IMG/VR virus record: IMGVR_UViG_3300032462_000991
Span: 1 to 24,288 of that record
DNA: 24,288 bases
Reading direction: 5' to 3' (one strand)
DNA from: a virus
The notes below the pieces were generated by a model. It was not told the DNA's origin, did not search any database, and saw nothing but the letters and a program-made list of their open reading frames with translations. The position numbers were made by a program, and so were the translations under genes. Of the stretch, positions 6,876-14,514 are shown one piece after another; position 1 is the stretch's first letter, and each line of letters starts with the position of its first letter.

Positions 6876-8078
6876 TCAACCTTTTCGAGTTTTATATGTC
6901 TTTTGTTTAACTTGGTTGACTTGTTCAGGAGCTATGGTTTTCTTAACTTCTGGGTTCTGTTTTGCAATATCGTCCATTATTTCTTTATATTTTGCAAAAT
7001 TGCTATTTACTCTATCTAGTTGGTCGAGTGGCACTCTATTTTGTTCCAAAAGTGCCTTGGATGCCATATACCCAACATCGGGTCTTCCTGCATAATATGC
7101 AACCGCAGCCAATTCGTCCAAGACCGCAAACTTATATAAAGCATCAGGAATAAACAATATGTCGTCTTTTGGGTATGGAATATCTGCAGCCATCTTTGCG
7201 TAAATATACGCAACTGCCGGCATATTAAACTTCATCCTGTATACCTGGGCAATATGGAAAAGTGGTTCTGCTCTGGTCGGTCTGTAATTATATGCAGCTA
7301 AAAAAGATTCTTGGATTTCGTGCCATGGTTTATCCTGAAGTGCTTTACTTATTGATATGCGATACATTGCATAATATACCTCTTCAGGCCATCCACCATA
7401 GGATATTCTCTTTTGGTATGCTTCTTCTGCAAGAGCGAATTGTTGAGAATCAAAGTAACTCTGAGCAAGATAGAACCAATATCTTGCATTGTCTGGTTCG
7501 TCTATTAGTGCTGCTTTTAGGGTTTCTGCGTCCTTTGAATACTTTTCTACCGCAGTTATACCCACATTTCTTGCACCAGTGGTTCTTGCGTTTATTTTAT
7601 AATTACCGTCCAGTTTGTAGATAATTGGGTTTGGTTTATTAGTTCCAGCATACTCGTGAAGTACTCCAACATAATGCCATTCTGCTTCGGTCTTGAAAAG
7701 TTGATTCCTCCACCAAGTAAACTCAGGACCTTTACCTATTCTTAGGGTATATGCGTCGGCGGTGGTATTTGGTGGAAGAATTAGTTCTCCCTCTAGGTAA
7801 TCATCAGCATCAATGACCCATGCATAGTCTGCTTTACCTTTGCATGTGTTCATCGCGTGGGTTCTATTGTGACCGAATCCTACCCACGCAAGATCAGCAA
7901 ATTCTCCAGGAATGTTTTTTTCCTTGAAGAAATTGGTGATAAGTTCTTTAGTGTTATCAGTTGAACCAGTGTCAGAAATTACCCAATAATTTAGGTGTTT
8001 GTAAACTGAATTGAGGCATTCTAAAATGACGTGGGATTCGTTCTTCACGATCATGCATAGTGTAATTGTTGGTTTCAT
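6876..8078 (-). CDS. GT2-type glycosyltransferase with C-terminal TPR-like helices (400 aa)
   Basis: The N-terminal 150 residues are a GT-A family 2 domain. It opens with ITLCMIVKNESHVILECLNS, has SDTGSTDNTKELI for nucleotide binding, and carries the metal-binding DADDYLEG at about residues 90-97. From about residue 180 the chain is helical with TPR-like pairs (NARYWFYLAQSYFDSQQFAL, EPLFHIAQVYRMK), ending in a Lys-rich tail. This GT2-TPR architecture is frequent in T4-like marine phages. It lies between the sugar-modification island and the fibre module and has its own TATAAATA at 8103-8110, so it is probably made late, with the fibres. Sugar donor and acceptor are unknown; glycosylation of virion proteins or of a glycan built by the island are both possible. 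Confidence 0.88.
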   Translation of the reverse strand: MKPTITLCMIVKNESHVILECLNSVYKHLNYWVISDTGSTDNTKELITNFFKEKNIPGEFADLAWVGFGHNRTHAMNTCKGKADYAWVIDADDYLEGELILPPNTTADAYTLRIGKGPEFTWWRNQLFKTEAEWHYVGVLHEYAGTNKPNPIIYKLDGNYKINARTTGARNVGITAVEKYSKDAETLKAALIDEPDNARYWFYLAQSYFDSQQFALAEEAYQKRISYGGWPEEVYYAMYRISISKALQDKPWHEIQESFLAAYNYRPTRAEPLFHIAQVYRMKFNMPAVAYIYAKMAADIPYPKDDILFIPDALYKFAVLDELAAVAYYAGRPDVGYMASKALLEQNRVPLDQLDRVNSNFAKYKEIMDDIAKQNPEVKKTIAPEQVNQVKQKTYKTRKG

Positions 8079-8101
8079 AATATAAGCAAATCCTTTGTAT
8101 T

Positions 8102-8647
8102 CTATTTATATTTAATCCAGCATTGTCCTTGGATCTGAATTGGTTCTTGTATTAACTCATGAACCGCCTTTACTACTCCTGGAGCATAAGAGCCATAATC
8201 ATGCCCGGCAATAATACCACCAATTTTAACTTTAGGATACCATGCTATAATATCTGCTCTGACGTATTCATATTCATGACACGCATCTATAAAACAAAAA
8301 TCTAAACTATTGTCAGTATAAGTTTCCGCGATATCTACAGACTTCCCCCGTTTTGCGGTATAATAATTTTCTAAAGGTTTCATATTAGAAACAAAAGTCT
8401 CAAAAAGCATAGAAGTATCTATATTGATGGTTTCTGGACTACTTTCCCAAGTATCAATACAGTCGAATTTTATATTTTTTCTACTATTTATTATTTCTAC
8501 CACCATATAAGCAGAAGACTTTCCTTTCCAGGATCCAACTTCCACAAAATGTGCTTCATTGTTTGATATTTCCACTAGGTGTGTATATACTTCTGGATAA
8601 TTGAACCAGTTTTCTCCAAATTGTTCTTCATTATAAATGTGATTCAT
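8102..8647 (-). CDS. Class I SAM methyltransferase-like protein, Methyltransf_24 type (181 aa)
   Basis: With the ATG at 8647 the protein begins MNHIYNEEQFGENWFNYPEVY. It shows a Rossmann methyltransferase pattern: glycine-rich motif I FVEVGSWKGKSSAYM, acidic strand DCIDTWES, and the later strands DFCFIDACHEYEYV and GGIIAGHDYG. The second half matches methyltransferase family 24, associated with sugar and small-molecule modification. An alternative ATG at 8686 would add 13 residues and overlap the upstream gene. I prefer 8647 because neighbouring genes are close-packed without large overlaps. It is part of the island of glycosyltransferases and probably modifies a sugar or glycan. The substrate is unknown. 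Confidence 0.82.
   Translation of the reverse strand: MNHIYNEEQFGENWFNYPEVYTHLVEISNNEAHFVEVGSWKGKSSAYMVVEIINSRKNIKFDCIDTWESSPETINIDTSMLFETFVSNMKPLENYYTAKRGKSVDIAETYTDNSLDFCFIDACHEYEYVRADIIAWYPKVKIGGIIAGHDYGSYAPGVVKAVHELIQEPIQIQGQCWIKYK
8103..8110 (-). promoter_or_regulatory. T4-type late promoter (TATAAATA) for the GT2-TPR gene, overlapping the upstream stop codon
   Basis: The octamer TATAAATA runs from 8110 to 8103 and shares its last bases with the TAG stop of the methyltransferase gene (8102-8104). It is 24 nt from the ATG at 8078, leaving room for a short leader with AAAGGA as ribosome site. Sequence and spacing fit a late promoter. Confidence 0.65.
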
Positions 8648-8654
8648 TATTAAT

Positions 8655-9281
8655 TCATTTAATTTTAACAAAACAAGAAAATCCATTTCTTTCGGGTCCA
8701 GTATGTACTAATTCCCAATTATCATCACTAGATAATTCTTCATGGACTCTAAAACACTTAAATTCGTTTATATCATCTAACATAATGCATTTTGTTCTGT
8801 TTTTTATTAATAAATATTCACTATATCCAGAAAATTCTGATCCGTCAATTAAAACACAATCATATTTTTCATCGGTTTCTATTCCGCCTTCACCTATTTT
8901 AGTATCTTTAAAAAATAAAATGTCTTGATCATACCATTTTCGTCTATATTCGTATTCTATAGTTTTAGAACATTGTGTAAGATATTCTTCAAAAGTTTTT
9001 ACTAATAAATTATCATAAGAAATAGAAGATTTATTAATACATTTAACAAAAGAATAATCTCTAGTATTTTCTTTTAAATCCGAAAACCAACTAGGGTTAC
9101 TTTCTATACAAGTTAATGAAGCATTCTTTCTATTATACAATCCTTTAATAAAACATTGGGTAGATCCATCTCCAGACCCAGAACCTATTTCAACAACATT
9201 TTTTATCCATGTATTATAAAAAATAAAATTACTAATAAACGATCCAAATTGTGAATTAAGTGTAATTTCCGGAATTCTCAT
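8655..9281 (-). CDS. Class I methyltransferase-like protein of the glycan island (208 aa)
   Basis: The chain has a glycine-rich SAM-binding loop, VVEIGSGSGDGSTQ, near residue 30, followed by an acidic strand end (LTCIESNPSWFSDLKEN). Later come KYDCVLIDGSEFSGYSEYL and CIMLDDINEFK, which fit strands 4 and 5 of the Rossmann fold. It is related in layout to the methyltransferase encoded just downstream, but the sequences are clearly different. Its ATG follows the upstream stop directly (TAAATG). The DNA here is strongly AT-rich. A sugar or lipid-linked-glycan methyltransferase is the most likely role from context; a non-catalytic SAM-fold protein cannot be excluded. Confidence 0.75.
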   Translation of the reverse strand: MRIPEITLNSQFGSFISNFIFYNTWIKNVVEIGSGSGDGSTQCFIKGLYNRKNASLTCIESNPSWFSDLKENTRDYSFVKCINKSSISYDNLLVKTFEEYLTQCSKTIEYEYRRKWYDQDILFFKDTKIGEGGIETDEKYDCVLIDGSEFSGYSEYLLIKNRTKCIMLDDINEFKCFRVHEELSSDDNWELVHTGPERNGFSCFVKIK

Positions 9282-10070
9282 TTATAAATCTTTCCAAATA
9301 ATACTACTATTACTTCTTCCCCACCAACCAGTTATTAGTGATGAAATGTGTATTGGGAATTGTTCTTTTGACAAACTATTTATAATTTTCCATCGTTCGT
9401 GTATTTGTTCGTGTCCACCATACCAAAGATCTTTAAATTTAACATCTTGTTCAAAATAATAATTATAATGTTTAAACCTAGGAGTCAAAACTGCTGATTG
9501 TTCGTCTAAATTTCCTTCTAATAAAGGAGGTTCGTGACTAACAAATCGTTCTCCTTCCCAATTCCATAATCTATTATAACCGCTATTATAGCATTCTCCC
9601 CACTCTCCAACTGCTAATAAATTTTTGCCAACATAACAATCAGCACGAAAACTTCCTGATTTTAAATTTTGTTCTGTTAGTTCTTTTTCTGCTTGATTCA
9701 TTGCCTCGTTTGTCCATTGTTCGTCGATATCAAATTCCCAAAGAAAACATCTATTTGTTATTTTTTTCAGTTCTTCTATGGCACGATTAACTTGAATATC
9801 TTTAGATTCCCAAAATCCACTAGAAGAAATATAGATTAAGTTGTTTTCTGTTATTGATAGATTTTGTAAAAACTCTCTAGTACCGTCTATACTACCACCA
9901 TTTTTGTGATATTCTTCTGGAAATGGTTTACACCATGCAGTGCTTCCGTTTGGTTGGGAGGCTCCTTCTACTACTATCCATTTATCACAATTATTTAAAA
10001 TAAATCTATATTGATCATTGTGTAATAGATGCTGCATTCCGTTTAAAATAATACTAAAAATCACTCTCAT
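9282..10070 (-). CDS. GT17-like glycosyltransferase (262 aa)
   Basis: The opening MRVIFSIILNGMQHLLHNDQ, then KWIVVEGASQPNG, an insertion with GSIDGTREFL, and the metal-binding-like FLWEFDIDEQWT (about residues 128-139) resemble GT17 (beta-1,4-N-acetylglucosaminyltransferase type) proteins found in bacteria and large phages. The C-terminal half is aromatic-rich (FKHYNYYFEQDVKFKDLWYG), as in sugar-binding clefts. It follows the GT69-like gene by 11 nt with a good AAGGAAA ribosome site. The cellular target is not known. A family 17 or related GT-A assignment rests on motifs read by eye, so the family number is less secure than the glycosyltransferase call. Confidence 0.72.
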   Translation of the reverse strand: MRVIFSIILNGMQHLLHNDQYRFILNNCDKWIVVEGASQPNGSTAWCKPFPEEYHKNGGSIDGTREFLQNLSITENNLIYISSSGFWESKDIQVNRAIEELKKITNRCFLWEFDIDEQWTNEAMNQAEKELTEQNLKSGSFRADCYVGKNLLAVGEWGECYNSGYNRLWNWEGERFVSHEPPLLEGNLDEQSAVLTPRFKHYNYYFEQDVKFKDLWYGGHEQIHERWKIINSLSKEQFPIHISSLITGWWGRSNSSIIWKDL

Positions 10071-10081
10071 GTTAAATTTCC

Positions 10082-10855
10082 TTATATAGTATGTTCGTTT
10101 TTGTTTCTTTGATTTATAAATCGTGGATTAATGTATATATTTCCTTTTTCTTTATTTAGTGCTTTACAAAAAGGAACCCATTCACATATCTGATTTCCAT
10201 TGTAAATACCACAATGTCGAGCACCTTTAATACTTTTAGTTTTAATAAAAGCACTTCCCCCGAAAGCAGATTCTACTTTTATTGGTGGAAGATTTTGATC
10301 TATGTGTATGCGTCGCGAACCTAGAAATATTTCTTTTGCATCGGACGGAGACATAAATGACGGTCTATTAGCTATTCGTTCCCAACAATCAAAAGGCATC
10401 CAAATAGGATGCCGTAAAGCCCAAAGATCATAATAAAGATGTCCTTGATTACCGCATATCATATCCCAGCCTGTATATTTAAAATTAGACAAAATTGATT
10501 CGATGTCAACGGGGTCTGCATTAACTTCGTCTGTATCTAATACTAACAGTGTATCGTATTCGAGATGCAATTGTTCTACTCGCTCTAAATATGTGTTTCT
10601 AGCTGTAGATATTCTTTGTGTTCTCAATGGCATTGTGGGTTCTAATTTACCCAAAGATATAATTTCTATTTTATTATTATTTTCTTTAAATTTATATAAT
10701 AATTCTAATGAATTATCAGAAGAATCTGATTCTACAAATATACACATAATATCTGAAAAAAGACTAGATATAGTGTTTATGTTATCAAATATAGCAGGTA
10801 AATGGGTCGAATTGTTTCTGACTGCTGCTGCTATTATTAGTTTATTAGGTAGCAT
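10082..10855 (-). CDS. GT69 (CAP59)-like mannosyltransferase-type protein (257 aa)
   Basis: The N-terminus LIIAAAVRNNSTHLPAIFDN, the strand CIFVESDSSDNSLELL, a basic TQRISTARNTYLERV, and the acidic YDTLLVLDTDEVNADP (about residues 98-113) follow the arrangement of cryptococcal CAP59-like glycosyltransferases, which also occur in phages and marine bacteria. The later HPIWMPFDCWERI and ESAFGGSAFIKT agree with that family. The ATG follows the stop of the FkbM gene with no gap (TAAATG). The product is expected to transfer a sugar, possibly mannose, to a glycan. Donor and acceptor are inferred only from family resemblance. Confidence 0.75.
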   Translation of the reverse strand: MLPNKLIIAAAVRNNSTHLPAIFDNINTISSLFSDIMCIFVESDSSDNSLELLYKFKENNNKIEIISLGKLEPTMPLRTQRISTARNTYLERVEQLHLEYDTLLVLDTDEVNADPVDIESILSNFKYTGWDMICGNQGHLYYDLWALRHPIWMPFDCWERIANRPSFMSPSDAKEIFLGSRRIHIDQNLPPIKVESAFGGSAFIKTKSIKGARHCGIYNGNQICEWVPFCKALNKEKGNIYINPRFINQRNKNEHTI

Positions 10856-11515
10856 TTAAACTTTGATCCATTCCTTCTTTAATACCCAACAAGTATCCCA
10901 TTCATTGTATGGTGTGTGTTCTTCTGGGTTTTTTTCTTTACTTATATATATATCATCAGAACTAAAATAATCTATTTCGTAGTTTTTATCCAATAACTCT
11001 TTAAATTTCTTAAACTGGTTATCTATTCCGTTATATAAAAAACAATTATTTTTGTGGGTTTCCGTGAAGATTGTATCTATTTTTTTATTTTCTATTAAAG
11101 GTTCGATAGTCTTTAAAATACTATAATCATATCCTTGTGTATCTAGTACTAGATATTTTATACGATCTATATTATTTGCTTTAATAAAATCTAATAAATT
11201 TATAGTATTGACCCTAATTGTTTTTATGATACTAATTCCTTCTACTGAACCTTTATCAAAAAAAACAGGATTTGGTGTTGCTAAACTAGTAGAACATCTA
11301 TTTTCAGTCACAAACAAGTCGGAAATTGAATTTTCAACAGAACATGCTGCGTTGATTAATTTTATAAACGGGTATTGGGCAAACATAGTCTGTATAATTT
11401 TAAACAATTCAGGATCGGGCTCAAAACCATATACTATATCAAAAGTTTCTGTAGATAATAATCTAGACAATCCAAATCCTTTATTAACGCCTACATATAC
11501 TAATACTTTAGACAT
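10856..11515 (-). CDS. FkbM-family methyltransferase (219 aa)
   Basis: This matches the FkbM (Methyltransf_21) pattern: an N-terminal SAM site VLVYVGVNKGFGLSRLL, the acidic YGFEPDPELFKII at about residues 29-41, a central variable region, and the diagnostic KYLVLDTQGYDYSILKTIEP near residues 120-140. FkbM enzymes mostly O-methylate sugars or polyketides, and here the neighbours are glycosyltransferases. It starts 2 nt after the stop of the downstream GT77-like paralog. A plausible job is O-methylation of a sugar added by the GT10 or another enzyme of this island; the actual acceptor is unknown. Confidence 0.85.
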   Translation of the reverse strand: MSKVLVYVGVNKGFGLSRLLSTETFDIVYGFEPDPELFKIIQTMFAQYPFIKLINAACSVENSISDLFVTENRCSTSLATPNPVFFDKGSVEGISIIKTIRVNTINLLDFIKANNIDRIKYLVLDTQGYDYSILKTIEPLIENKKIDTIFTETHKNNCFLYNGIDNQFKKFKELLDKNYEIDYFSSDDIYISKEKNPEEHTPYNEWDTCWVLKKEWIKV

Positions 11516-11517
11516 TG

Positions 11518-12156
11518 TTATTTTGTCTTCCGTCTTTCATATTCCCACCCTAATGGACTTATACCAATCCATACCTTTGCAGAAGGCACACTATTACTTT
11601 GTTCATAATCACCAGAATACGCTAGATGTTCGAACCCTATGGTTTTCAATAAAACCCTATTTTCTAGTTTTTCTTTTTCTTTCAATAGATTCAATTCATC
11701 TATTAATGTGCAATGTTCTGTGCATTCATACAACTCGTCTTTAACTTTAATATCATTTATTGCTTTCCAAGATCTTAAAAAATTCTTAGCACGATCTGTA
11801 TTATTGAAATATAATAGTTCTGCGTGTGGTGTTATATTATCATGATGTCGTATAGCATATGCCATATCATATTCATGTAAATTTTCGAATTCTTCTAATT
11901 TTTTTCTGACCACACAATCAGCATCGATCCAAACCACAGAATCATTTAGTTGTTCCATTTTTTCTAATATATATTGTGGTTTTATAAAATTAAGTTTTGA
12001 ATATTCTGAAGGTAAACCACGTTCCTTAAAATCAATATTATCAAAACTTGTGTTATAACCATAATTGTGTAATTGTGATTGCAATTTCATCGCACAATCA
12101 TTATAAAACGTGCTTATTTTTGGGTTGCTATCGTAATAGTATGAAATAAAATACAT
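11518..12156 (-). CDS. GT-A/GT77-like glycosyltransferase, paralog 2 (212 aa)
   Basis: The N-terminus MYFISYYYDSNPKISTFYND, then LNFIKPQYILEKMEQ, and the predicted metal-binding VVWIDADCVVRKKLEEF (about residues 74-90) fit nucleotide-diphospho-sugar transferases of the GT77-like type. It aligns along most of its length with the gene at 13011-13676 (FISYY/ISFYS, LN-x-[IL]-[KR]-PQ-[YF]-IL, VVWIDAD/IVWLDID, PHAELLYFN/PKASPIFVN), so the two are diverged duplicates flanking the GT10 gene. Its ATG abuts the upstream stop (TAAATG). The acceptor is unknown. Confidence 0.75.
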   Translation of the reverse strand: MYFISYYYDSNPKISTFYNDCAMKLQSQLHNYGYNTSFDNIDFKERGLPSEYSKLNFIKPQYILEKMEQLNDSVVWIDADCVVRKKLEEFENLHEYDMAYAIRHHDNITPHAELLYFNNTDRAKNFLRSWKAINDIKVKDELYECTEHCTLIDELNLLKEKEKLENRVLLKTIGFEHLAYSGDYEQSNSVPSAKVWIGISPLGWEYERRKTK

Positions 12157-13008
12157 TTAATTTAGATCCTGTATTAATTGGTATAGTTGATCGTCAGAAC
12201 TTTCTAGTTTTTGTACTCTTTCGAAGTTATCTTTAATCGCTTCTATTCTAGAATAATATAGCTCTGGTGTCAAGGTTTTTATGTCAAAATTTTCGTTTAA
12301 TATTATAATACCATCTATATTAAAATAATCATCAATATCTGGTGCGCCCCAGTATATTGGAATAGTACCAGTAGCAAAGCAATCAGTTACCTTTTCGGTA
12401 AAATATGTTGAATATGAATCATTCTCAAGAACAACTTGAAACATATAATCATTAATTGTTTCACTTTTGTCTGGCCACGGAGAATTGCCTTCTCCAATTC
12501 GTTTGGACCCCAAAGCTCCTCCAAATAAATCAAGTTTATTCAAAAATTTCTCAGCATATTCGTGTCTCAACAGATGACCTTTAGTTAGTTTTTTAGCAGA
12601 AGCGACCATAGAAACCAATTTTGTTTTTGGGAATATTTGTTGGTTCTTACACCAAGGTAAGTTACTTCCGGCCATTGCAAAATGAAATTTTGGACTTTTG
12701 GTACAATATTCTCTGTCAGAAAAATATAAAGCATCATATCCATTTTCTAATATTTTTATATTTTCTGAATCATTGAATATTTCTTTTTTGATTCCCCACT
12801 CATAGAAAATAGAACGAGATTCACACACCCATGCTATTTTCTTTTCTCCTGGTTTCTTTTGATAATTTAGACCATGTGAAATAGCACCATCTATGAAAAC
12901 TTTTATTGGGGTATCTTCTGTGGTCCAGATAAAAATTTTTGGAAGTATATCAGAATTACTCGACAGATGAGTATAAAAACCAGCACCATATACTGTCATT
13001 TTATTCAT
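12157..13008 (-). CDS. GT10-type (alpha-1,3-fucosyltransferase-like) glycosyltransferase (283 aa)
   Basis: The C-terminal half carries the GT10 signature. FQVVLENDSYSTYFTEKV is followed by TDCFATGTIPIYWGAP and then DIDDYF (about residues 190-228), with the conserved Glu-Asn, Tyr, Thr-Glu-Lys and Gly-x-x-Pro positions that bind GDP-fucose in this family. The N-terminal half is variable, as in other GT10 enzymes. It probably transfers fucose or a similar GDP-sugar onto a glycan; no gene for GDP-fucose synthesis is in the window, so the donor would come from the host or from elsewhere in the phage genome. It starts 2 nt after the upstream paralog and is flanked by two copies of the GT77-like gene. 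Confidence 0.85.
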   Translation of the reverse strand: MNKMTVYGAGFYTHLSSNSDILPKIFIWTTEDTPIKVFIDGAISHGLNYQKKPGEKKIAWVCESRSIFYEWGIKKEIFNDSENIKILENGYDALYFSDREYCTKSPKFHFAMAGSNLPWCKNQQIFPKTKLVSMVASAKKLTKGHLLRHEYAEKFLNKLDLFGGALGSKRIGEGNSPWPDKSETINDYMFQVVLENDSYSTYFTEKVTDCFATGTIPIYWGAPDIDDYFNIDGIIILNENFDIKTLTPELYYSRIEAIKDNFERVQKLESSDDQLYQLIQDLN

Positions 13009-13010
13009 AA

Positions 13011-13676
13011 TTATACTTTATTTAAATTAAATTGAATATTAGATTCTGACATGCCCAACAAAGGTGCAAGTTCTCTGAGGTTCTTTTCTTTAGAGGCACC
13101 ATCAGCGATTCCCATTGTGATTATAGGAGTAACGCCCTCTGGACATCTTCCCGGCCAAACACAGTACTCATGAGGTAGTGTCAGGATTCTAAGATGGTTA
13201 TTTTTTGGTAACACTTTTAGTAATAGTATTTCGTGGTCGAAAAACTTCTCCCCTAAAGTTATACTTTCTTGACAAGCATCCACCCAAAATTGCAGAAAGG
13301 CAATAACCTTTTCGTTATAGTTTACAAAAATGGGAGATGCTTTGGGTGCGCTGTTAGGAATTCCTTCGTTATTGAAAGACGGAAAAGCAAACGCAAGATC
13401 GCAATGATCTTTAGCGTCATCGAAGATATCTAGCGACGAGTGAATCGTGGAGTCTATGTCCAACCAAACAATTGGTTCTTTCTTTTCTCTGAGAACATCT
13501 AATATAAATTGTGGTTTTCTCAGACAGTTCAGACGGTAATCGTTATGGGATTCTAGATTTCTAAAGTCGTGGGGAATACCATAACTAAAACATTCATGTG
13601 CGAGTCTTTTATAATTTTCGGTATAATACTTATCGTCACCGATATCTGAGTAGAATGAGATAATTGTTGTTTTCAT
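13011..13676 (-). CDS. GT-A/GT77-like glycosyltransferase, paralog 1 (221 aa)
   Basis: The protein opens MKTTIISFYSDIGDDKYYTE, has RLNCLRKPQFILDVLREK, and a likely metal-binding IVWLDIDSTIHSSLDIF at about residues 69-85 (D-x-D). Later come KASPIFVNYNEKVIAFLQFW and a C-terminal PHEYCVWPGRCPEGVTPII. It is a paralog of the gene at 11518-12156. It is the first gene after regA, 22 nt away, and probably the entry to the glycan island. A ribosome-site-like AGGAAAG sits about 13 nt upstream, which is longer than usual. Function as a sugar transferase is inferred; the sugar is unknown. Confidence 0.75.
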   Translation of the reverse strand: MKTTIISFYSDIGDDKYYTENYKRLAHECFSYGIPHDFRNLESHNDYRLNCLRKPQFILDVLREKKEPIVWLDIDSTIHSSLDIFDDAKDHCDLAFAFPSFNNEGIPNSAPKASPIFVNYNEKVIAFLQFWVDACQESITLGEKFFDHEILLLKVLPKNNHLRILTLPHEYCVWPGRCPEGVTPIITMGIADGASKEKNLRELAPLLGMSESNIQFNLNKV

Positions 13677-13698
13677 AATATATATTTCACTTTCCTGA

Positions 13699-14109
13699 TC
13701 ATTTACCTATATGGTATTTAGGTATCAATTGCCACTCATGTTTATCTTTATGCGAAATTATTTTAAATTTACTCAAAGTTACTTGTGGTTCTTTATATTC
13801 TTCTTCATCTACCGGCAGAACTAACCCCCACTCTACTAATAATCTAACTATTGTGTTTCTTCTGCCAAGATCTTCTTCAGATATGTCACTGGAAAGACCA
13901 TCTAGGATAAACATTTCTTTGAAATGCATTATTGCATATTTTCCACGTTTATGTAAAATATGACAACTTTGCCACAATTTCTTTTCTGTTCTAGAGGAAA
14001 TTCCTATTCTGGTAAGTGTCTCTTTTACTTTTAAAAAGTCTTCTTTGGACTTTAGTAAAATTTCTACACCTAACCCCTCAAAAATATCATTTTCATCAAT
14101 ATTATCCAT
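13699..14109 (-). CDS. regA: RegA translational repressor (136 aa)
   Basis: The protein contains the RegA landmarks in order: FLKVKETLTRIGIS, SCHILHKRGKYAIMHFKEMF, EEDLGRRNTIVRLLVEWGL, and the C-terminal SHKDKHEWQLIPKYHIGK, which is nearly the T4 RegA ending. It is slightly longer than T4 RegA (122 aa) because of an N-terminal extension (MDNIDENDIFEGL). In T4 the protein binds the start regions of early mRNAs, including those of clamp-loader genes, and represses translation. Here it follows gp62 by 12 nt and so is made with the clamp and clamp-loader operon that it would be expected to control. It is the last core gene before the accessory island. Confidence 0.97.
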   Translation of the reverse strand: MDNIDENDIFEGLGVEILLKSKEDFLKVKETLTRIGISSRTEKKLWQSCHILHKRGKYAIMHFKEMFILDGLSSDISEEDLGRRNTIVRLLVEWGLVLPVDEEEYKEPQVTLSKFKIISHKDKHEWQLIPKYHIGK

Positions 14110-14121
14110 AATCTATAGTAT

Positions 14122-14514
14122 TTATAGTTTTTTGGTTTTAGACCCCCCTTTTTCTAATGATTTTCGCATTTCTATCAAGTCCTGTTCTTTTAAACACAAT
14201 AAAACACCCTTTGCTTTGCTTGAAGAATAACCATAATATTCTTTTATGGTTTGAATATCATCATCTTTATCTTCTTTGAACCATCTACTAAACCTCTTGC
14301 GTTTTGTTACAGAAAGACGCAGGTAATCATATTGTAATTTTTTACCCAAATCCGATAATATATTCATCTGATTTGCATAGAATATAGTGTCTGGAAAATA
14401 AGAAAGGCACTTATTAACCACAAATGGTAGATATTCCTTTTCCCCAGTCGGATCCTTATCTAATAGGGGTTCTTTTGAGGTGTTGATAGAGGTTAAGAAA
14501 TCACTTAAATTCAC
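14122..14514 (-). CDS. 62: Clamp-loader small subunit gp62 (130 aa)
   Basis: Located between gp44 and regA as in T4 and its marine relatives. The chain starts MNLSDFLTSINTSKEPLLDK, has FVVNKCLSYFPDTIFYANQMN and DYLRLSVTKRKRFSRWFKED, then the KEYYGYSSSKAK helix. These fit the shorter gp62 of marine T4-like phages; T4 gp62 is 187 aa, so this one lacks a C-terminal part. The start is GTG at 14514, 14 nt inside the end of gp44, without a clear ribosome site, so translational coupling to gp44 is likely, as known in T4. With four gp44 subunits it would load the gp45 clamp. Confidence 0.95.
   Translation of the reverse strand: MNLSDFLTSINTSKEPLLDKDPTGEKEYLPFVVNKCLSYFPDTIFYANQMNILSDLGKKLQYDYLRLSVTKRKRFSRWFKEDKDDDIQTIKEYYGYSSSKAKGVLLCLKEQDLIEMRKSLEKGGSKTKKL

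Noticed and set aside
9377-9384. TATAAATA inside the GT17-like gene
   Set aside because: It lies within coding sequence about 95 nt before the next ATG, so it is not well placed; a weak internal late promoter cannot be excluded but is not supported.
14119-14126. TATAAATA before regA as a late promoter
   Set aside because: Only 9 nt separate it from the ATG at 14109, and it overlaps the gp62 stop and lies in an early operon; probably chance in AT-rich DNA.
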